A DNA stretch of 38,487 nucleotides, taken from NCBI RefSeq assembly GCF_000315625.1, contig NW_005434639.1:65274-103760 (forward strand), given 5' to 3'. Shown here one piece after another: positions 20,364 through 30,390 of the stretch (within the stretch, counting starts at the first letter, position 1; every line of letters starts with the position of its first letter). The DNA comes from Guillardia theta CCMP2712. Its lineage: Eukaryota > Cryptophyceae > Pyrenomonadales > Geminigeraceae. The notes beneath the pieces were generated by a model. That model was not told the origin of the DNA. It saw only the letters and a program-made list of their open reading frames with translations, and searched no databases. The translations under genes and the position numbers were made by a program.

Positions 20364-20903
20364 TGCTCGTCGACTTTTCCTCTCTCCCTCTCCCTCTCCC
20401 TCCCCCTCCCTCCCTCCCTCCCTCCCTCCCTCCTTCACTCTAACCCCATCCATCGCAATCCCAGCCTCTTCTTTCCCTCCCTCTATCCATCACTCGCTTT
20501 CCCTCCTTGTTTCTTCGTTTTTCCTTCCTTCATCCCTGTCTCTTTCTCTTGTTATTCTTTTCCCTTATTCATTGTCGGCACCTTGTGCCCCATCAGTCTT
20601 ATTCTTTGTGTTCGATGTCACAAGTAAAAGATTTCGTGCTTCCTTCGGTTATTGATTCGCTTTTCACCATGCCTTCCTCCTCCTTTTGTCATCTTACCCT
20701 CCCCCTCCNNNNNNNNNNNNNNNNNNNNNNNNNNNNNNNNNNNNNNNNNNNNNNNNNNNNNNNNNNNNNNNNNNNNNNNNNNNNNNNNNNNNNNNNNNNN
20801 NNNNNNNNCGTTCTCCGCCTCTACCTGCTCGCTCCCACTATCCATATTTTTTCACCCTCCGATGGTCACATGAACTAGTACCCCCATATTTTCGATAATA
20901 TGC
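20364..20903. other. Pyrimidine-rich intergenic stretch with assembly gap
   Basis: After the CHUP1-like stop the plus strand is almost pure pyrimidine (CTCCCT repeats at 20385-20440). Positions 20709-20808 are exactly 100 N, a scaffold gap of unknown true size. Frames spanning the Ns are not meaningful. Confidence 0.9.
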
Positions 20904-21803
20904 ATGACATTGAAAGGGTGGGTGCGCCTACGGGCCGTCCCTGACATGTCCGACAACCTTGGCGCGCCTTCTGCTCCTTGCTCCTCCTCCTCCGCCTCCT
21001 CCTCTCCCCTTCCTCACCCAGCATGGTGCTCTCAACCCTCCCGCGTCCTCTACCCACCAGCTCACTCTTCTTCCCTTCTCCACTCGCGCCCGACAGCCCA
21101 TGCTTCCTCTTCCGCAGTCTCCCGCACTCTCTCGGATCAGCTCACCGCCTCTCCTCTCGTCTCCTCCTTCCCTGTTCCAGCACAGGATCCTTCCTCTCCT
21201 CCTCTTCCTCACCCTGCTGCTGACTCCGTCTCAATTGGCCTCTCTCTCTTCGCTCCAGAAGTCCGCACCCAGAACAAAATCGAGAACTTCCGTGGAGCAG
21301 GGAAGACAGAAGGGCCCCGGACTCTCTTCAACCTGGTTGATGATGATGCTCGAACTGGCAAGGGAAGCATTGACAACGAGCATGAGAGCGCGGAACCGTC
21401 CTCGCTCTTCGCAGCGGGAACCGATTGCCTGGCGCCCTTCACTCCGGCGCAAGAAGAGGTAGCAGAGTGGAAATTCCCGAGCAAAGAGAACCAGAGAGGA
21501 GGAGTTTGGCTGATAGGGAGCAGAGTGAAGCTGTACTGGGAGGATGACGATGAGTGGTACGAAGGCAGAGTGCTGGACTTCATCTCCACACCTCAGCACG
21601 ACAGTCATGGACAGTTCGGGTGCTTGCACAAGATCGAATACGTAGACGGGATTTTCTCAGAAGTGATCGATGAAAATACAGTCTGGCAGTATCTTGCAGA
21701 TGCGAAGACGATAAAGAAGCTGAGGAAGTACAACGAGCAGCGACAGTCTTCATCGGCAGCTGCAGCCTCGACATCAAAACCATCCAAGTCAACTGAGCGG
21801 TGA
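20904..21803 (+). CDS. Tudor-like domain protein
   Basis: Open frame of 299 aa from ATG at 20904; the second ATG at 20946 (MSDNLGAPS) is an equally good start. The N-terminal half is Ser/Pro-rich and disordered, encoded by pyrimidine-rich DNA, and may hide an intron. Residues about 205-270 form a Tudor/Agenet-type module: GSRVKLYWEDDDEWYEGRVL, then HKIEYVDGIFSEVIDENTVW, which is the classic pattern of a V.W.DD.WY.G strand pair followed by a Y.DG.E strand. The C-terminus is basic and Ser/Ala-rich. Such modules usually read methylated Lys or Arg on histones or other nuclear proteins. It lies 180 bases upstream of a second gene with Tudor-like modules, on the same strand, and could be a paralogue of part of it. 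Confidence 0.6.
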   Translation: MTLKGWVRLRAVPDMSDNLGAPSAPCSSSSASSSPLPHPAWCSQPSRVLYPPAHSSSLLHSRPTAHASSSAVSRTLSDQLTASPLVSSFPVPAQDPSSPPLPHPAADSVSIGLSLFAPEVRTQNKIENFRGAGKTEGPRTLFNLVDDDARTGKGSIDNEHESAEPSSLFAAGTDCLAPFTPAQEEVAEWKFPSKENQRGGVWLIGSRVKLYWEDDDEWYEGRVLDFISTPQHDSHGQFGCLHKIEYVDGIFSEVIDENTVWQYLADAKTIKKLRKYNEQRQSSSAAAASTSKPSKSTER

Positions 21804-21983
21804 CGGGGAATCGAGGGGTGGAAGAGGGAGGATGATGTTTGAGCAGGAAGGAGCGGCGGTCTGATCCGAAGAAGAAGGCCAGGAAGGAGGGGAGAGGAAG
21901 GGAGGGGGAGGGGGGGGAGGGAGAATCAGCGCAGCAGACGTCCCAGGGAGAGCGCAGGTTTATACACGCATGCTTTCTTTCTC

Positions 21984-24468
21984 ATGAGCCCTGAAGGAGA
22001 TGTTGATATGAGCAGCTCAAGATGTTCCCGGACGAACATAAGCTTTCATGAGTCTGACTGTGAAGCCTTCGAGGTCTGTCCTCCCTCCTCCTCATCCTCC
22101 TCCTCCTCCCACTACTCTTCCTCCCACCTTCTTCTCCTCCTCCCACTCCCACTCCCCCTGACGCATTGTCTTCCTCGTGCAGTCCGACGAAATCTTCGCG
22201 CCCAACAAGGTGCAGAGGTGTTTTGTCGATGCTTGTAGCTGACGAGCAGCAGCGCAAGAGGGGGAGGAGTGAGACGTCCAAGAAGAGTCAACCAAGAAGC
22301 TGCTCTCCCTCCAAGGGATCAACGGCCTCCGAGCCTGCGCAGAACTTGAACTCCTTGAGGAAAAAGGTGAGTCAGAACACCAACAACAATGCCGTCAACG
22401 TCATCATCATTATCATCATCATCACCACCACCACCACCATTGACATAGTCACCAACATAATCATCGTCCTCCTCGTATCTCGACCAGCAGCATGATAAAC
22501 ATCACCACACCACCATCACCATCGCCGTCTCTTTCATTTCAGAATAGAATGCCATAAACTGACTGGTGGGCGGTGAACAGAAGCTGCATGTCAAGTTGGG
22601 ACGTCACAAAGTCCACAAAAATTTCCTGTACGACAGTATTGACCCGCTGTACATGGGATGCAGACTCGAGCTGAAGGAGGAGGGAGGATGGAGAAGATGC
22701 AGCGTCATCAAGATCTTGAGCGACAATCAGACAGCTCGGCTGCTCTTGGACGACGGGCTGACGGTGCGGCAGGGGGAGCAAGAGCAAGAGCAGAAGGAAG
22801 ATGAGAAGCAGAACGAGGAGGAGGAGGAGGAGGAGGAGGAGGAGGAGGAGGATCAGAAGCAGGAGGAAGAGGATCAGATGCAGGAGGAAGAGGAGGATCA
22901 GGAGGAGGAGGAAGTGCTGGTGGTTTTGGTGGTGGTGAGATTTTCTTTGTGGCAGGAGGTGGAGAGAAATTTTTACCCCTACGAAATGCACAGGGCACCG
23001 CCGACGGGTCTCTACAACCTTGCGGGAGACTTGAGGTATCCACCCGCCTCCTGCTGTCGGCAGAGGTGAAGGAAGTTTGCAGGCTGCCGCTGGGACTTGA
23101 CTCGTGGGATGAAATGAGGCCGGGATGTCACATCCGTGCGCTGTTCGACGATGGTTTCCACTACCTCGGCATCATAGTATACGAGAACGCGAGCGAGGTT
23201 CCTTCCTCTTCCCTCCCTCCTCCCTCCTCCCTCCTCCTCCCTCCTTCCTCCTTTTCCACTCCTCACTCCTCACTCCTTCTTCCTCCCTCCCCCTTTCCTC
23301 CCTCAACGCTTCCTCCGCTCCTCTTGAGCTCCTCCTGCTTCTCCTCATGGTGCTATCTGGTGTACGAAGCTTGTTTTCTCTTCTTCTCCTCTCCATGATG
23401 CACTTGCCCATCTTCTCCCCTTTCATCGTCTTCTTCACCTAGCCATACATGGTTCTGATTTTCAGCCAGTGCAAGGACAAGAGGTCGTTTCACATCATTT
23501 TCGAGGACGGCGATGAATTCGACGCCATGGTTATAATCGTCCTCCCACTTATGCCATTTTTCCTTTCCTACTCCTCTCCTTCCTACTCTCACGCTCGCCT
23601 ATTTCTCCCTCTCCTCTCTCCTCTCTTCAACCTTGCCTCTCTCTTCTCCTCTCTCCCCTCTTCTCTCGTCCCTTCCTCCTCTCTCCCCTCTTCTCTCGTC
23701 CCTTCCTCCTCTCTCCCCTCTTCTCTCGTCCCTTCCTCCTCTCTCCCCTCCTCTCTCATCCCTTCTCCACTCCTCTCCTTGTCTCGCATGTTTCCTCCTT
23801 ACTCGTGATCCCTCCCTCGCTCACCACTCAGCAGGTGCCGGACCCTGAGATCAGCCCCGTGCCCCTCTACTGCAGCGAGTGGCTGCTAAGGATGGGCAGC
23901 AAGTGGTGGGGGCATCGATACGCTGCTATGCTGCGGGCTGGGCTGGAGGCGAAGATAAGGACAATGGGAGAAATGGAGGAAATAGTGGAGAGAGAGTACC
24001 CCCGAGAAGGTAAGAGGAGGGGAGGGGGGGGAGGGTAACCAGGGTACGGGAGAAGGAGACTGTCAGGAGGGGAAGAAGAGGAGGTAGAGGGAGGGGGAAG
24101 GGATGAAAGAGGAAGAGAAGTGAGGAAAGAGGAAGAGGAGGGAGAAGGAGAATGGATAAGGAGGAGGAGGAGGAGGAGGAGGAGGAGGAGGAGGAGGAGG
24201 AGGAGGAGGAGGAGGAGGATTTCGCTGACATTGGTGGTGAAAAGCCAAGCACGGTCATCACTCCCGTCACTCGCACTTGTCATCGCATCACTCGTCAACG
24301 GAAGGCAGTTGGATGAACAGGGACGATCATCACGTGCTCAAGAAGATTCGACTTAGAGAAGATGGCTCTTATATCGCCAAGAGAGACTTGCTAAGATTTG
24401 TACGCTTCCCCCCTAAATCCCCTCACCCCTCCCCTATTCCTCCTCCTCCTCCTCCTCCTCTTCCTCCA

Positions 24469-24564
<96 letters not shown>

Positions 24565-25928
24565 ATTTGTTTCCTCCACCGCCCTCATCCTCGTCCTGCA
24601 CTCCTCCTCACCTCTTTTGTGTACCTCCTCCCTTCCTCCTTCCCCTTCATTTCTCGTTTTCTCCCATTCCGGCTTGCAACCTTTCCTCCCTCTCCTTCTT
24701 GTGATAACCACAACTGCTACCACTGCCAGCTCCTTCCTCTTCTCCTTCCTCTTTCCCATTTCTCTCATCACCGCACTTCAATGTCGTCCCCGCCTCTTCC
24801 TCTTCCTCCCTCCTCGCCCTGCTGCCCCTCACTCCTTGTTCGCAGGTCAAACAACGGGGAGGAGTAGCAGCGCTGGATGAGAGGAAGGGATGGCACGAGG
24901 TGGTGAAGCTGCTGCGGGTGAATCATCCCAACATGGAGGAAGCATGCCGGCTCCTGCGATCCTGGTCGCTAGAGCCCAAGAACCACTTCCACAAGGATCA
25001 TGATAGGGGCGGGAAGGAGAGGGAGGGAGGGGAGGGGAGGGGGGGCGGAGAGGAGAAAGAGGTAAGTTTCATCCCCCGCTACATCGACTGGGGGAGAGAG
25101 CAGGTACCTACCTGCCTTTACGAGGTCCACAAGAAGATTCTTGTCTCGATCTTTCCGCCAGAGCTCATCGCCGATGGGGAGGTGCTGAAGCATTCGCAAG
25201 CCTGGAAGAAGTGTGCCCTGATAGGAAACGCCTGCTCCAAGAAATGCTCCTGCCCCTTCACCACCGCCGAGGAGCTGCATGACGGCATAGAGCGACAGCG
25301 GGCAGCGAGGAGGAGAGTCGGCGACGAGGACAGGATGGAGGAGGAATTTGTGCAGGAGGAGCGTAGCAAGGGCAGGGATCGCAGATACCAGTTCCAGCCT
25401 GCAGACTGCAACGACTTCCTGGTGAGGTTTAAGGCAGCAGAAGATGAGGAGGAGGAGTCGGCCGACGAGGACGCGCCCAATGACTCGGGCTACAGCATGC
25501 AGAACCCCTTCGTCGACCCCTACATGTACCACCGGTGCTGTGGAATCACATTCCTGCGCAAGAAGGACCTGGTCCTCCACTGGGAGAGGCGGCACAGGGA
25601 CGGGGTGGTCCCTTGCGACCAGGGGTACGAGGAGCTAGGAAAGTCTTCTCGCACCAGGATCAACATGTTCGGGCTGGGGCGGCCGATGGTGCTGAAGCAG
25701 GCGGAGCTGACGCTCAGCACAACCCCGGCAGATGTGCTGGTGTACAGGAGCGATGGAGGAGACGGCGAGATGAGCAGGCAGGGGACGGGGGGGAAGAACG
25801 GAAAGTTCCTGTCCTCACAGACGCTGGAAGCACGACTGGGCCCCTTCGCCGGGCTGGTGGCCGACCGTCTCCCACACTTCCTCTTCCAAGAAAGCGAGCC
25901 AGCTGGTCCTGACCTCGTCATCCGATAG
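21984..25928 (+). CDS. Tudor-like / ARID-like chromatin protein
   Basis: Exons I can support: 21984-22073, 22183-22209, 22250-22366, 22581 to about 22910, 22956-23035, 23083-23197, 23470-23529, 23835-24009, an acidic exon ending at 24233, 24305-24399 and 24846-25928. Tudor-like pieces are MGCRLELKEEGGWRRCSV with LLLDDG, and MRPGCHIRALFDDGFHYLG joined to FHIIFEDGDEFDAM. A later segment, AKRDLLRFVKQRGG then ERKGWHEVVKLL, fits the ARID DNA-binding fold. The last exon holds a Cys-rich patch (CSKKCSCPF) and a zinc-finger-like CCGITFLRKKDLVLHWERRH. ARID4-type proteins also combine Tudor and ARID parts, so a nuclear role is inferred. A GTTTATACACGC stretch lies about 25 bases before the start. Borders inside the Glu-rich repeats are uncertain, and 25061-25102 could be a 42-base in-frame intron. 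Confidence 0.6.
23641..23765. repeat. 30-base pyrimidine minisatellite in an intron
   Basis: About four units of 30 bases, each containing CTCTCGTCCCTTCCTCC, lie in the 305-base intron (23530-23834) of the Tudor/ARID-like gene. The flanking intron at 23198-23469 is also pyrimidine-rich. Confidence 0.85.
24155..24220. repeat. GGA trinucleotide run
   Basis: About 21 units of GGA lie within or next to an acidic exon of the Tudor/ARID-like gene. In the reading frame used it encodes a Glu run ahead of DFADIG. Confidence 0.85.
24469..24561. repeat. Perfect CAT microsatellite, 31 units
   Basis: Ninety-three bases of uninterrupted CAT repeat lie in a 446-base intron (24400-24845). They would encode His, Ile or Met runs, but the splice sites on either side put them in the intron. 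Confidence 0.9.
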
Positions 25929-26196
25929 GATCGAGGAGGGAGAGGAGCGCGTGAAAGGAGAGGAAGAGAGGCAAGGGGAAGGGGACAGAGCCAGGTGAGG
26001 GAAGGGAAGGGAGAGCAGAAGACGGTGAAAGGCGAAGCAGATCATACAAGTATGATAGCTATTACTAATTCCGAATCAGAGGGAGGCAATGTAGATACCG
26101 ATAGGAAGGAGGCCAGAGCTCTAGAGCAATACAGGGACTTCACCCATGATCCTTTCGACGCCTCTGCTGTCTCCCCAGCTATTCCTCCCCTTTTCT

Positions 26197-27264
26197 TCAC
26201 ACCGAGACCACGCCCACGTGGTCAATCTTGATCTCCACATCCTCCGCACCAGCAGCCCCAGCTGCCTTCCCCTCCCCGCTGAGCTTGCGAACTTGGTCCA
26301 GGACCTCGAAGACGCTCGGGCGCACGTCAGGGTCCACCAGGAGGCAGCGGCTGATTACGTCGAGGAGAGCAGCAGAGTACATCTGGTCCCCGCCCTTTCC
26401 TGTGGGGAAGGAGAACCTGCCGCTGAGTATGGAGAGGGGGGACTGAGGATCGAAAGGGAACTTGTTGAAGCACATGTTGTAGAGGAGAACGCCCAGGGCC
26501 CACACGTCCACTCGCTCGTCGATCCTCTTCCTCTGGTACAGGTCCACCATCTCCGGCGCTCGGTACGCGAGCGTCGTGAACTTCTGAATACGCTCCTCCT
26601 CCTCTAGAATGTCCTTCCTGGTCTCATAGACCTGCGCCCTCGTGGTAGCAGAGCCGAAGTCGCATAGCACCAGCCTGACCCTCCCAGGAGAGGAAGCATC
26701 CATCTCCCCGTGCAGCAGCACGTTCTCCAGCTTCACGTCCCTGTGGGCGATCGGAGGGCTCTGCGAGTGCAGGTGGGCAACGGCGTTGCAGACTTGACCG
26801 AAGAGGAGAAGAAGGGCTTGCTCCGAGAGCACCTGCCCCTCCTCCCGCAGGCGATTCATCACGTCCTGCAACCCGCCGCCAGGATAAAAGTCCGTCAGCA
26901 GCAGGACTTCCGTCGCTATCACCCCGCCGGGCAAAGCTATCTTTCTCTGTGCCGAGGATCGGTATCGTACGATGTTGGGATGGAGAGGGAGCGTCTTGAG
27001 GAGCTCGATCTCCTCTATCGCCCGCGCCACGTCGTCCCTCTCATGGCAGACTATCCTCTTCAGCGCAAGAGTTCTTCTCCGCTCCAGCATGTCGTACGCT
27101 ACATGAACGAAAGAGTAACCCCCTTCCGCGATCACCGGCCCAATCCTCACACTCCTTCCTGCGACTTCCACCAGCTCGCCAAACCCGAGGAAACGCGGGA
27201 GGTAGCGACGATAGACCGTCTGAATGAGCGAGAAGATGCGACTGAAGCAATTAAGAGCCTCCAT
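26197..27264 (-). CDS. NAK-family Ser/Thr protein kinase (AAK1/GAK-like), 355 aa
   Basis: A single open frame from ATG at 27264. The kinase domain covers nearly the whole protein after a ~40-residue leader: Gly-rich loop IAEGGYSFVHVA, TLALKRIVC (ATP Lys), catalytic loop HRDVKLENVLL, metal-binding CDFGSATT, activation segment and APE motif KFTTLAYRAPEMVDLY, and VDVWALGVLLY. The FGSAT sequence with an EEERIQKFTTLAYRAPEM stretch is typical of the NAK family (AAK1, GAK, BIKE, yeast Ark/Prk). These kinases regulate clathrin adaptors and actin patches in endocytosis. The C-terminal adaptor-binding tail of AAK1 is absent, so it is a compact kinase. It converges on the Tudor/ARID-like gene (268 bases between stops) and diverges from the CFAP96-like gene. 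It has no introns, unlike most neighbours. Confidence 0.85.
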   Translation of the reverse strand: MEALNCFSRIFSLIQTVYRRYLPRFLGFGELVEVAGRSVRIGPVIAEGGYSFVHVAYDMLERRRTLALKRIVCHERDDVARAIEEIELLKTLPLHPNIVRYRSSAQRKIALPGGVIATEVLLLTDFYPGGGLQDVMNRLREEGQVLSEQALLLLFGQVCNAVAHLHSQSPPIAHRDVKLENVLLHGEMDASSPGRVRLVLCDFGSATTRAQVYETRKDILEEEERIQKFTTLAYRAPEMVDLYQRKRIDERVDVWALGVLLYNMCFNKFPFDPQSPLSILSGRFSFPTGKGGDQMYSAALLDVISRCLLVDPDVRPSVFEVLDQVRKLSGEGKAAGAAGAEDVEIKIDHVGVVSV

Positions 27265-28197
27265 GGCTGCTCAGCGCATTCGATGAGCGCAAAAGCACAA
27301 ACAAATTTGGTCAGATAAAGGGGGGCAAGCTTGGCCGAGCGAGCTGAAATTCGATGGAAATAAGAAGGTTGGAACAAAGAGGAGGACAGAGAGGAGAGGA
27401 GAAGAGGAGGATCAGGTTGGGGGGTATTGCATGATACTGGCCCGCACAAATCGAAAGCAGCCAAGCGCTACGGTGGGGAAGAGGGAGGAGAAACGAAGGC
27501 AAAAGAAAAGACAGCACGATCAGAGAGTGACTGTGCGGTCTGTGGCCTCTGACAACGAGGACGAGGACGAGGACGAGGAGGGGGAGGAGGACGAGGAGGG
27601 GGACGAGGACGAGGACCAGTCTGTTGTGGCAGGGGACCCGGCAGGCAGGGGGCAGGAGACAGCGGGGAGGGAAGAAGGGGTACTAAATTGGGGCAATTTT
27701 AGGGTAGACCTGACCGGAGGGTGAGGAGATGGGGAATGTATGGGTACTTATTGGGGAAAGAGGGGGTACGGTTGACCACCCTTACCCCTACAACCCTTCC
27801 AATAACCCCTACCATCTCTATAGGCTCAAAAAGTACCGGTCCATCTAGTCAACGGCAACCGTTGATCGGCCATGCGGCGCGAACAGCGACAGACGATGTC
27901 GTCGTGTCCTGCTCCTCCTCTCGTCCTCTTGTGCCGAGGATCGAGAGGATAAGAGAAGACGAGGAGGAGAGAAGGAGAGGAGGAGAGGAGGAGAGGAGAG
28001 GGGGAGAAGCGGGAGTTGTTGAATGGCAAGCGCACGGCGGATGAACTTCGGAAGAGTACTATTCCAACCGTCGTTTTAGAGCATGATTGACTCTGATAGA
28101 ATCTCTAGGAAAGCTCAACTGAGCAAGGAGCTTGTCAATGTGATCTGGTCTAGTCACTGACATTTTCAATGGGCTCAGTCTCCACCTTTCAGCCAGA
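27265..28197. other. Divergent intergenic region with GGGGTA/TACCCC block 3
   Basis: It lies between the divergent NAK kinase and CFAP96-like genes. At 27431-27724 a 97-codon frame starts with ATG, with a basic start and a GACGAG-encoded acidic run (27553-27615); it runs into the repeat block and I cannot support it as a gene. From about 27680 the plus strand has G-runs (TTGGGGC, TAGGGTAG, GAGGGTG, ATGGGTAC, ATTGGGG, GGGGGTACGG), then switches at about 27775 to C-runs (CACCCTTACCCC, CAACCC, TAACCCC). TTATTGG on the left and CCAATAA on the right are complementary. A GGAGAGGAGAG stretch follows at 27960-28010. Confidence 0.5.
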
Positions 28198-30053
28198 ATG
28201 TCGACAGAGCAGAGAAAAGCTGCTTTGGTGCGACTGGGGTAATGATGAAACTTGAGCCAATAACTCGCCATGGGACTGACGATCTCCTGCTAGATACTTC
28301 GGCGAACCTTCCTACACATCCATCGGAGAGCCTTATGACAACAAGGGCAACAAAGACGAGCGATCAAGTAGACCCTCTGCCATCGGGCGCTGCTGTTATG
28401 ACTTAGTTTGCAGAGGGGTTGCAACTCCTGGGTACCATCTCGAAGAAGGGCAAGTACAGGTTGGCGCGTGATGGAGACGTCGACGTTGGAGCTGATATGG
28501 ATCGATAGCATGATCAACGGATACTTCGATTCCAAGTACAACGCCGTGGGCTGTGGAGTTGGTTGCCCTTACACGACATTGGACAAAGTACAAGCGTGAG
28601 TGCCGGAGAGCAGAAAGTGTCGAAAACTAACGTTTGATCTTAAGGCAAGAAAACCTGGCTAAGAAGAAACTTCAGATATCTGTCAGCCTCTGCCTTCCTA
28701 CGTCTCGGATGTGACGCCTCGTGTGACAGGAAAACCCATGGAGGCCGGCCAACCCTTCCAAGAAGGCGGGAGGAACCGGGTTGGGTAACCGAGGAAGTCA
28801 TTATGGTACTGTCAACTACATTGGGGCGAAAACTCCAGCGTTTCCCTTCGGTGGAAGGATCGAATACGTGAGTTGCACACCAATCCTCTTCCACTTTGTC
28901 TGCTGCCGCCACCTTCCCTTCCTCTCCCTCCCTCCATCGCTCGCTCGCTCCTTCAGTGCAGTGCCTCTTATGAAGAGTCCCCAGGTTCCGCAAGGAACGA
29001 TGGAAAAGCTGAAGCGATCAGACGTTCATCATGATCCTCCCAACATCGTCACCAACCCAATCAAGCGCGGAGGGTTCGGCTTCGCCAACAACACTATCGG
29101 AGTCCCTCAGAACGCTGGAGAAAGGCGTCAGTGGATCCAGCAAAGTTGCTATTTCTATGCGGCCGATCCCTACGATGGAGCCAGGCGAGTTTCTCGTTGG
29201 TTCTGCATGTGACTGGAGCATCTGAAATCCCAGCAGAGAAAGGCGCAAAGAGGAGCGGGAGAGAGCTCCCAAGAACGTGAGCGATGCTCCCTTCAGGCCG
29301 GCAAGTTACGCGTTCCATGGAGGTGAGAGAGAGGAGACGGCAAGGGCTGAAACCAAGGGAGCTCACCGGCTGATTTTCTAGGTCCTGGCCGGTGGGTGGG
29401 AACGAAAGTTGGAGACAAGAAGAGCTACGGCGGACAGGTAAACTGCCTATCGTTACCCTCCTCCGTTCGCCTCCCTCCTCGCCTCCCTCCTCTTCCCCCT
29501 CGTCCACCTCCGTTCTGGCTCATGCTTGGATGGCAGATCAATCCATATCCTGAGTGGGTAGCCGATCCCTACATGGAGAAGAAGCGAAGGTGAAGGGACT
29601 AGGAGAGTCAGGGCGTGAGTGACGGAGAGCGGCAGAGTTGTCTCAGAGGCTGAAGCCTCCCGCGAGCCCTTCCGGCCTTCAAACCCTTCCAAGAAAGCTG
29701 GGTGCGTTCAGTCGCTTCTTTCCCATCAAACTTTCGCCCTCCCTTGCCCTTGTCCCAAGCTCTGTTTACCTTGTACATGCCATCTCCTAGCCCCTCACTC
29801 GCCGTTGTGTTGCAGACCCGGACTGTGGGCAACGCTGGGGACCAAGAAAGGAGGACTGATGCACAAATTCCCCGAGTACAAGGAGGATTTCTTCGGGAAC
29901 AGGCAGATGATTGAGAAGGAGGAGCGGAAGAAGTTCAGAGAGTTCCAAGAGAAGGTCAGATCGTTTCTTGTTCGCCTGCAACATCCTTCTCATATTATCC
30001 TGCAGATGAATCGCCCGGCATTTTCGGCGACGGTGCCCGCACAGCCGAGGTAG
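28198..30053 (+). CDS. CFAP96-like (C4orf47 family) ciliary protein, 354 aa
   Basis: Thirteen exons join in phase: 28198-28238, 28294-28367, 28414-28453, 28509-28595, 28645-28681, 28730-28867, 28985-29184, 29237-29322, 29382-29437, 29537-29589, 29636-29701, 29816-29954 and 30006-30053. The order of motifs fits the C4orf47/UPF0602 family: GYFGEPSYTSIGEPY at the start, a SKGLQLLG..SKKGN segment, then GKPWRPANPSKKAG with GSHYGTV, NPIKRGGFGFANNTIG, AADPYDGAR, DAPFRPASYAFHG, VADPYMEKKRR and EPFRPSNPSKKAG. The repeated FRP..NPSKKAG and ADPY words are typical. Animal CFAP96 belongs to cilia, flagella and centrosomes, and its family is found in organisms with motile cilia. The intron after 29184 begins GCGAGT, a GC-AG intron. 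The start ATG at 28198 is supported by a 55-base intron that leads exactly into the conserved tyrosine. Confidence 0.8.
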
Positions 30054-30390
30054 GAGGGAGGGAGAGGCGGAGAGGCGGAGGATAGGAAGAGCTGAGAGGA
30101 GCGGCAGGTCGACCAGGACAGTCTCCATCTTCAAGATGAACATCAAGATCTAATCTTTCTCGTTCGTACGCAATTCTTATCCCCTCCATAGGACAGCTCG
30201 CAATCAATGTAAATCAGAACAACTTCTATTGATATAAGTATAATGAAAAAAGGTCAATCTCAGCCCATCGCTCGCTCTCCCCTCGCTCCCTCCCCCTCCA
30301 ATCATCAACATCCATTCTTACCTCCCCCCCTGCTTCTCTGCTCCTCCTTTCACTCCCCCATCCCTCCTCCTTCATACAAGTATCGTCCCC
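30054..30390. other. Convergent intergenic stretch
   Basis: It lies between the stops of the CFAP96-like gene (+) and the next minus-strand gene, so it should hold both 3' untranslated regions and polyadenylation sites. An AT-rich patch at 30225-30255 (TTGATATAAGTATAATG) and a pyrimidine-rich patch from 30270 are visible. I see no gene. Confidence 0.5.

Noticed and set aside
20507-20898. Frames spanning the N run
   Set aside because: They cross 100 unknown bases of an assembly gap and cannot be evaluated.
24469-24561. CRISPR-like or telomeric repeat
   Set aside because: It is a simple trinucleotide microsatellite with no spacers, and the host is a eukaryote. The GGGGTA blocks were also considered as telomere-like and rejected because the words are spaced, not tandem.
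24398-24880. Poly-Ile, poly-His and poly-Met frames
   Set aside because: All three read the CAT microsatellite inside an intron.
27431-27724. 97-codon frame with an acidic run
   Set aside because: The acidic part comes from a GACGAG repeat and the end runs into the GGGGTA block; no conserved feature.
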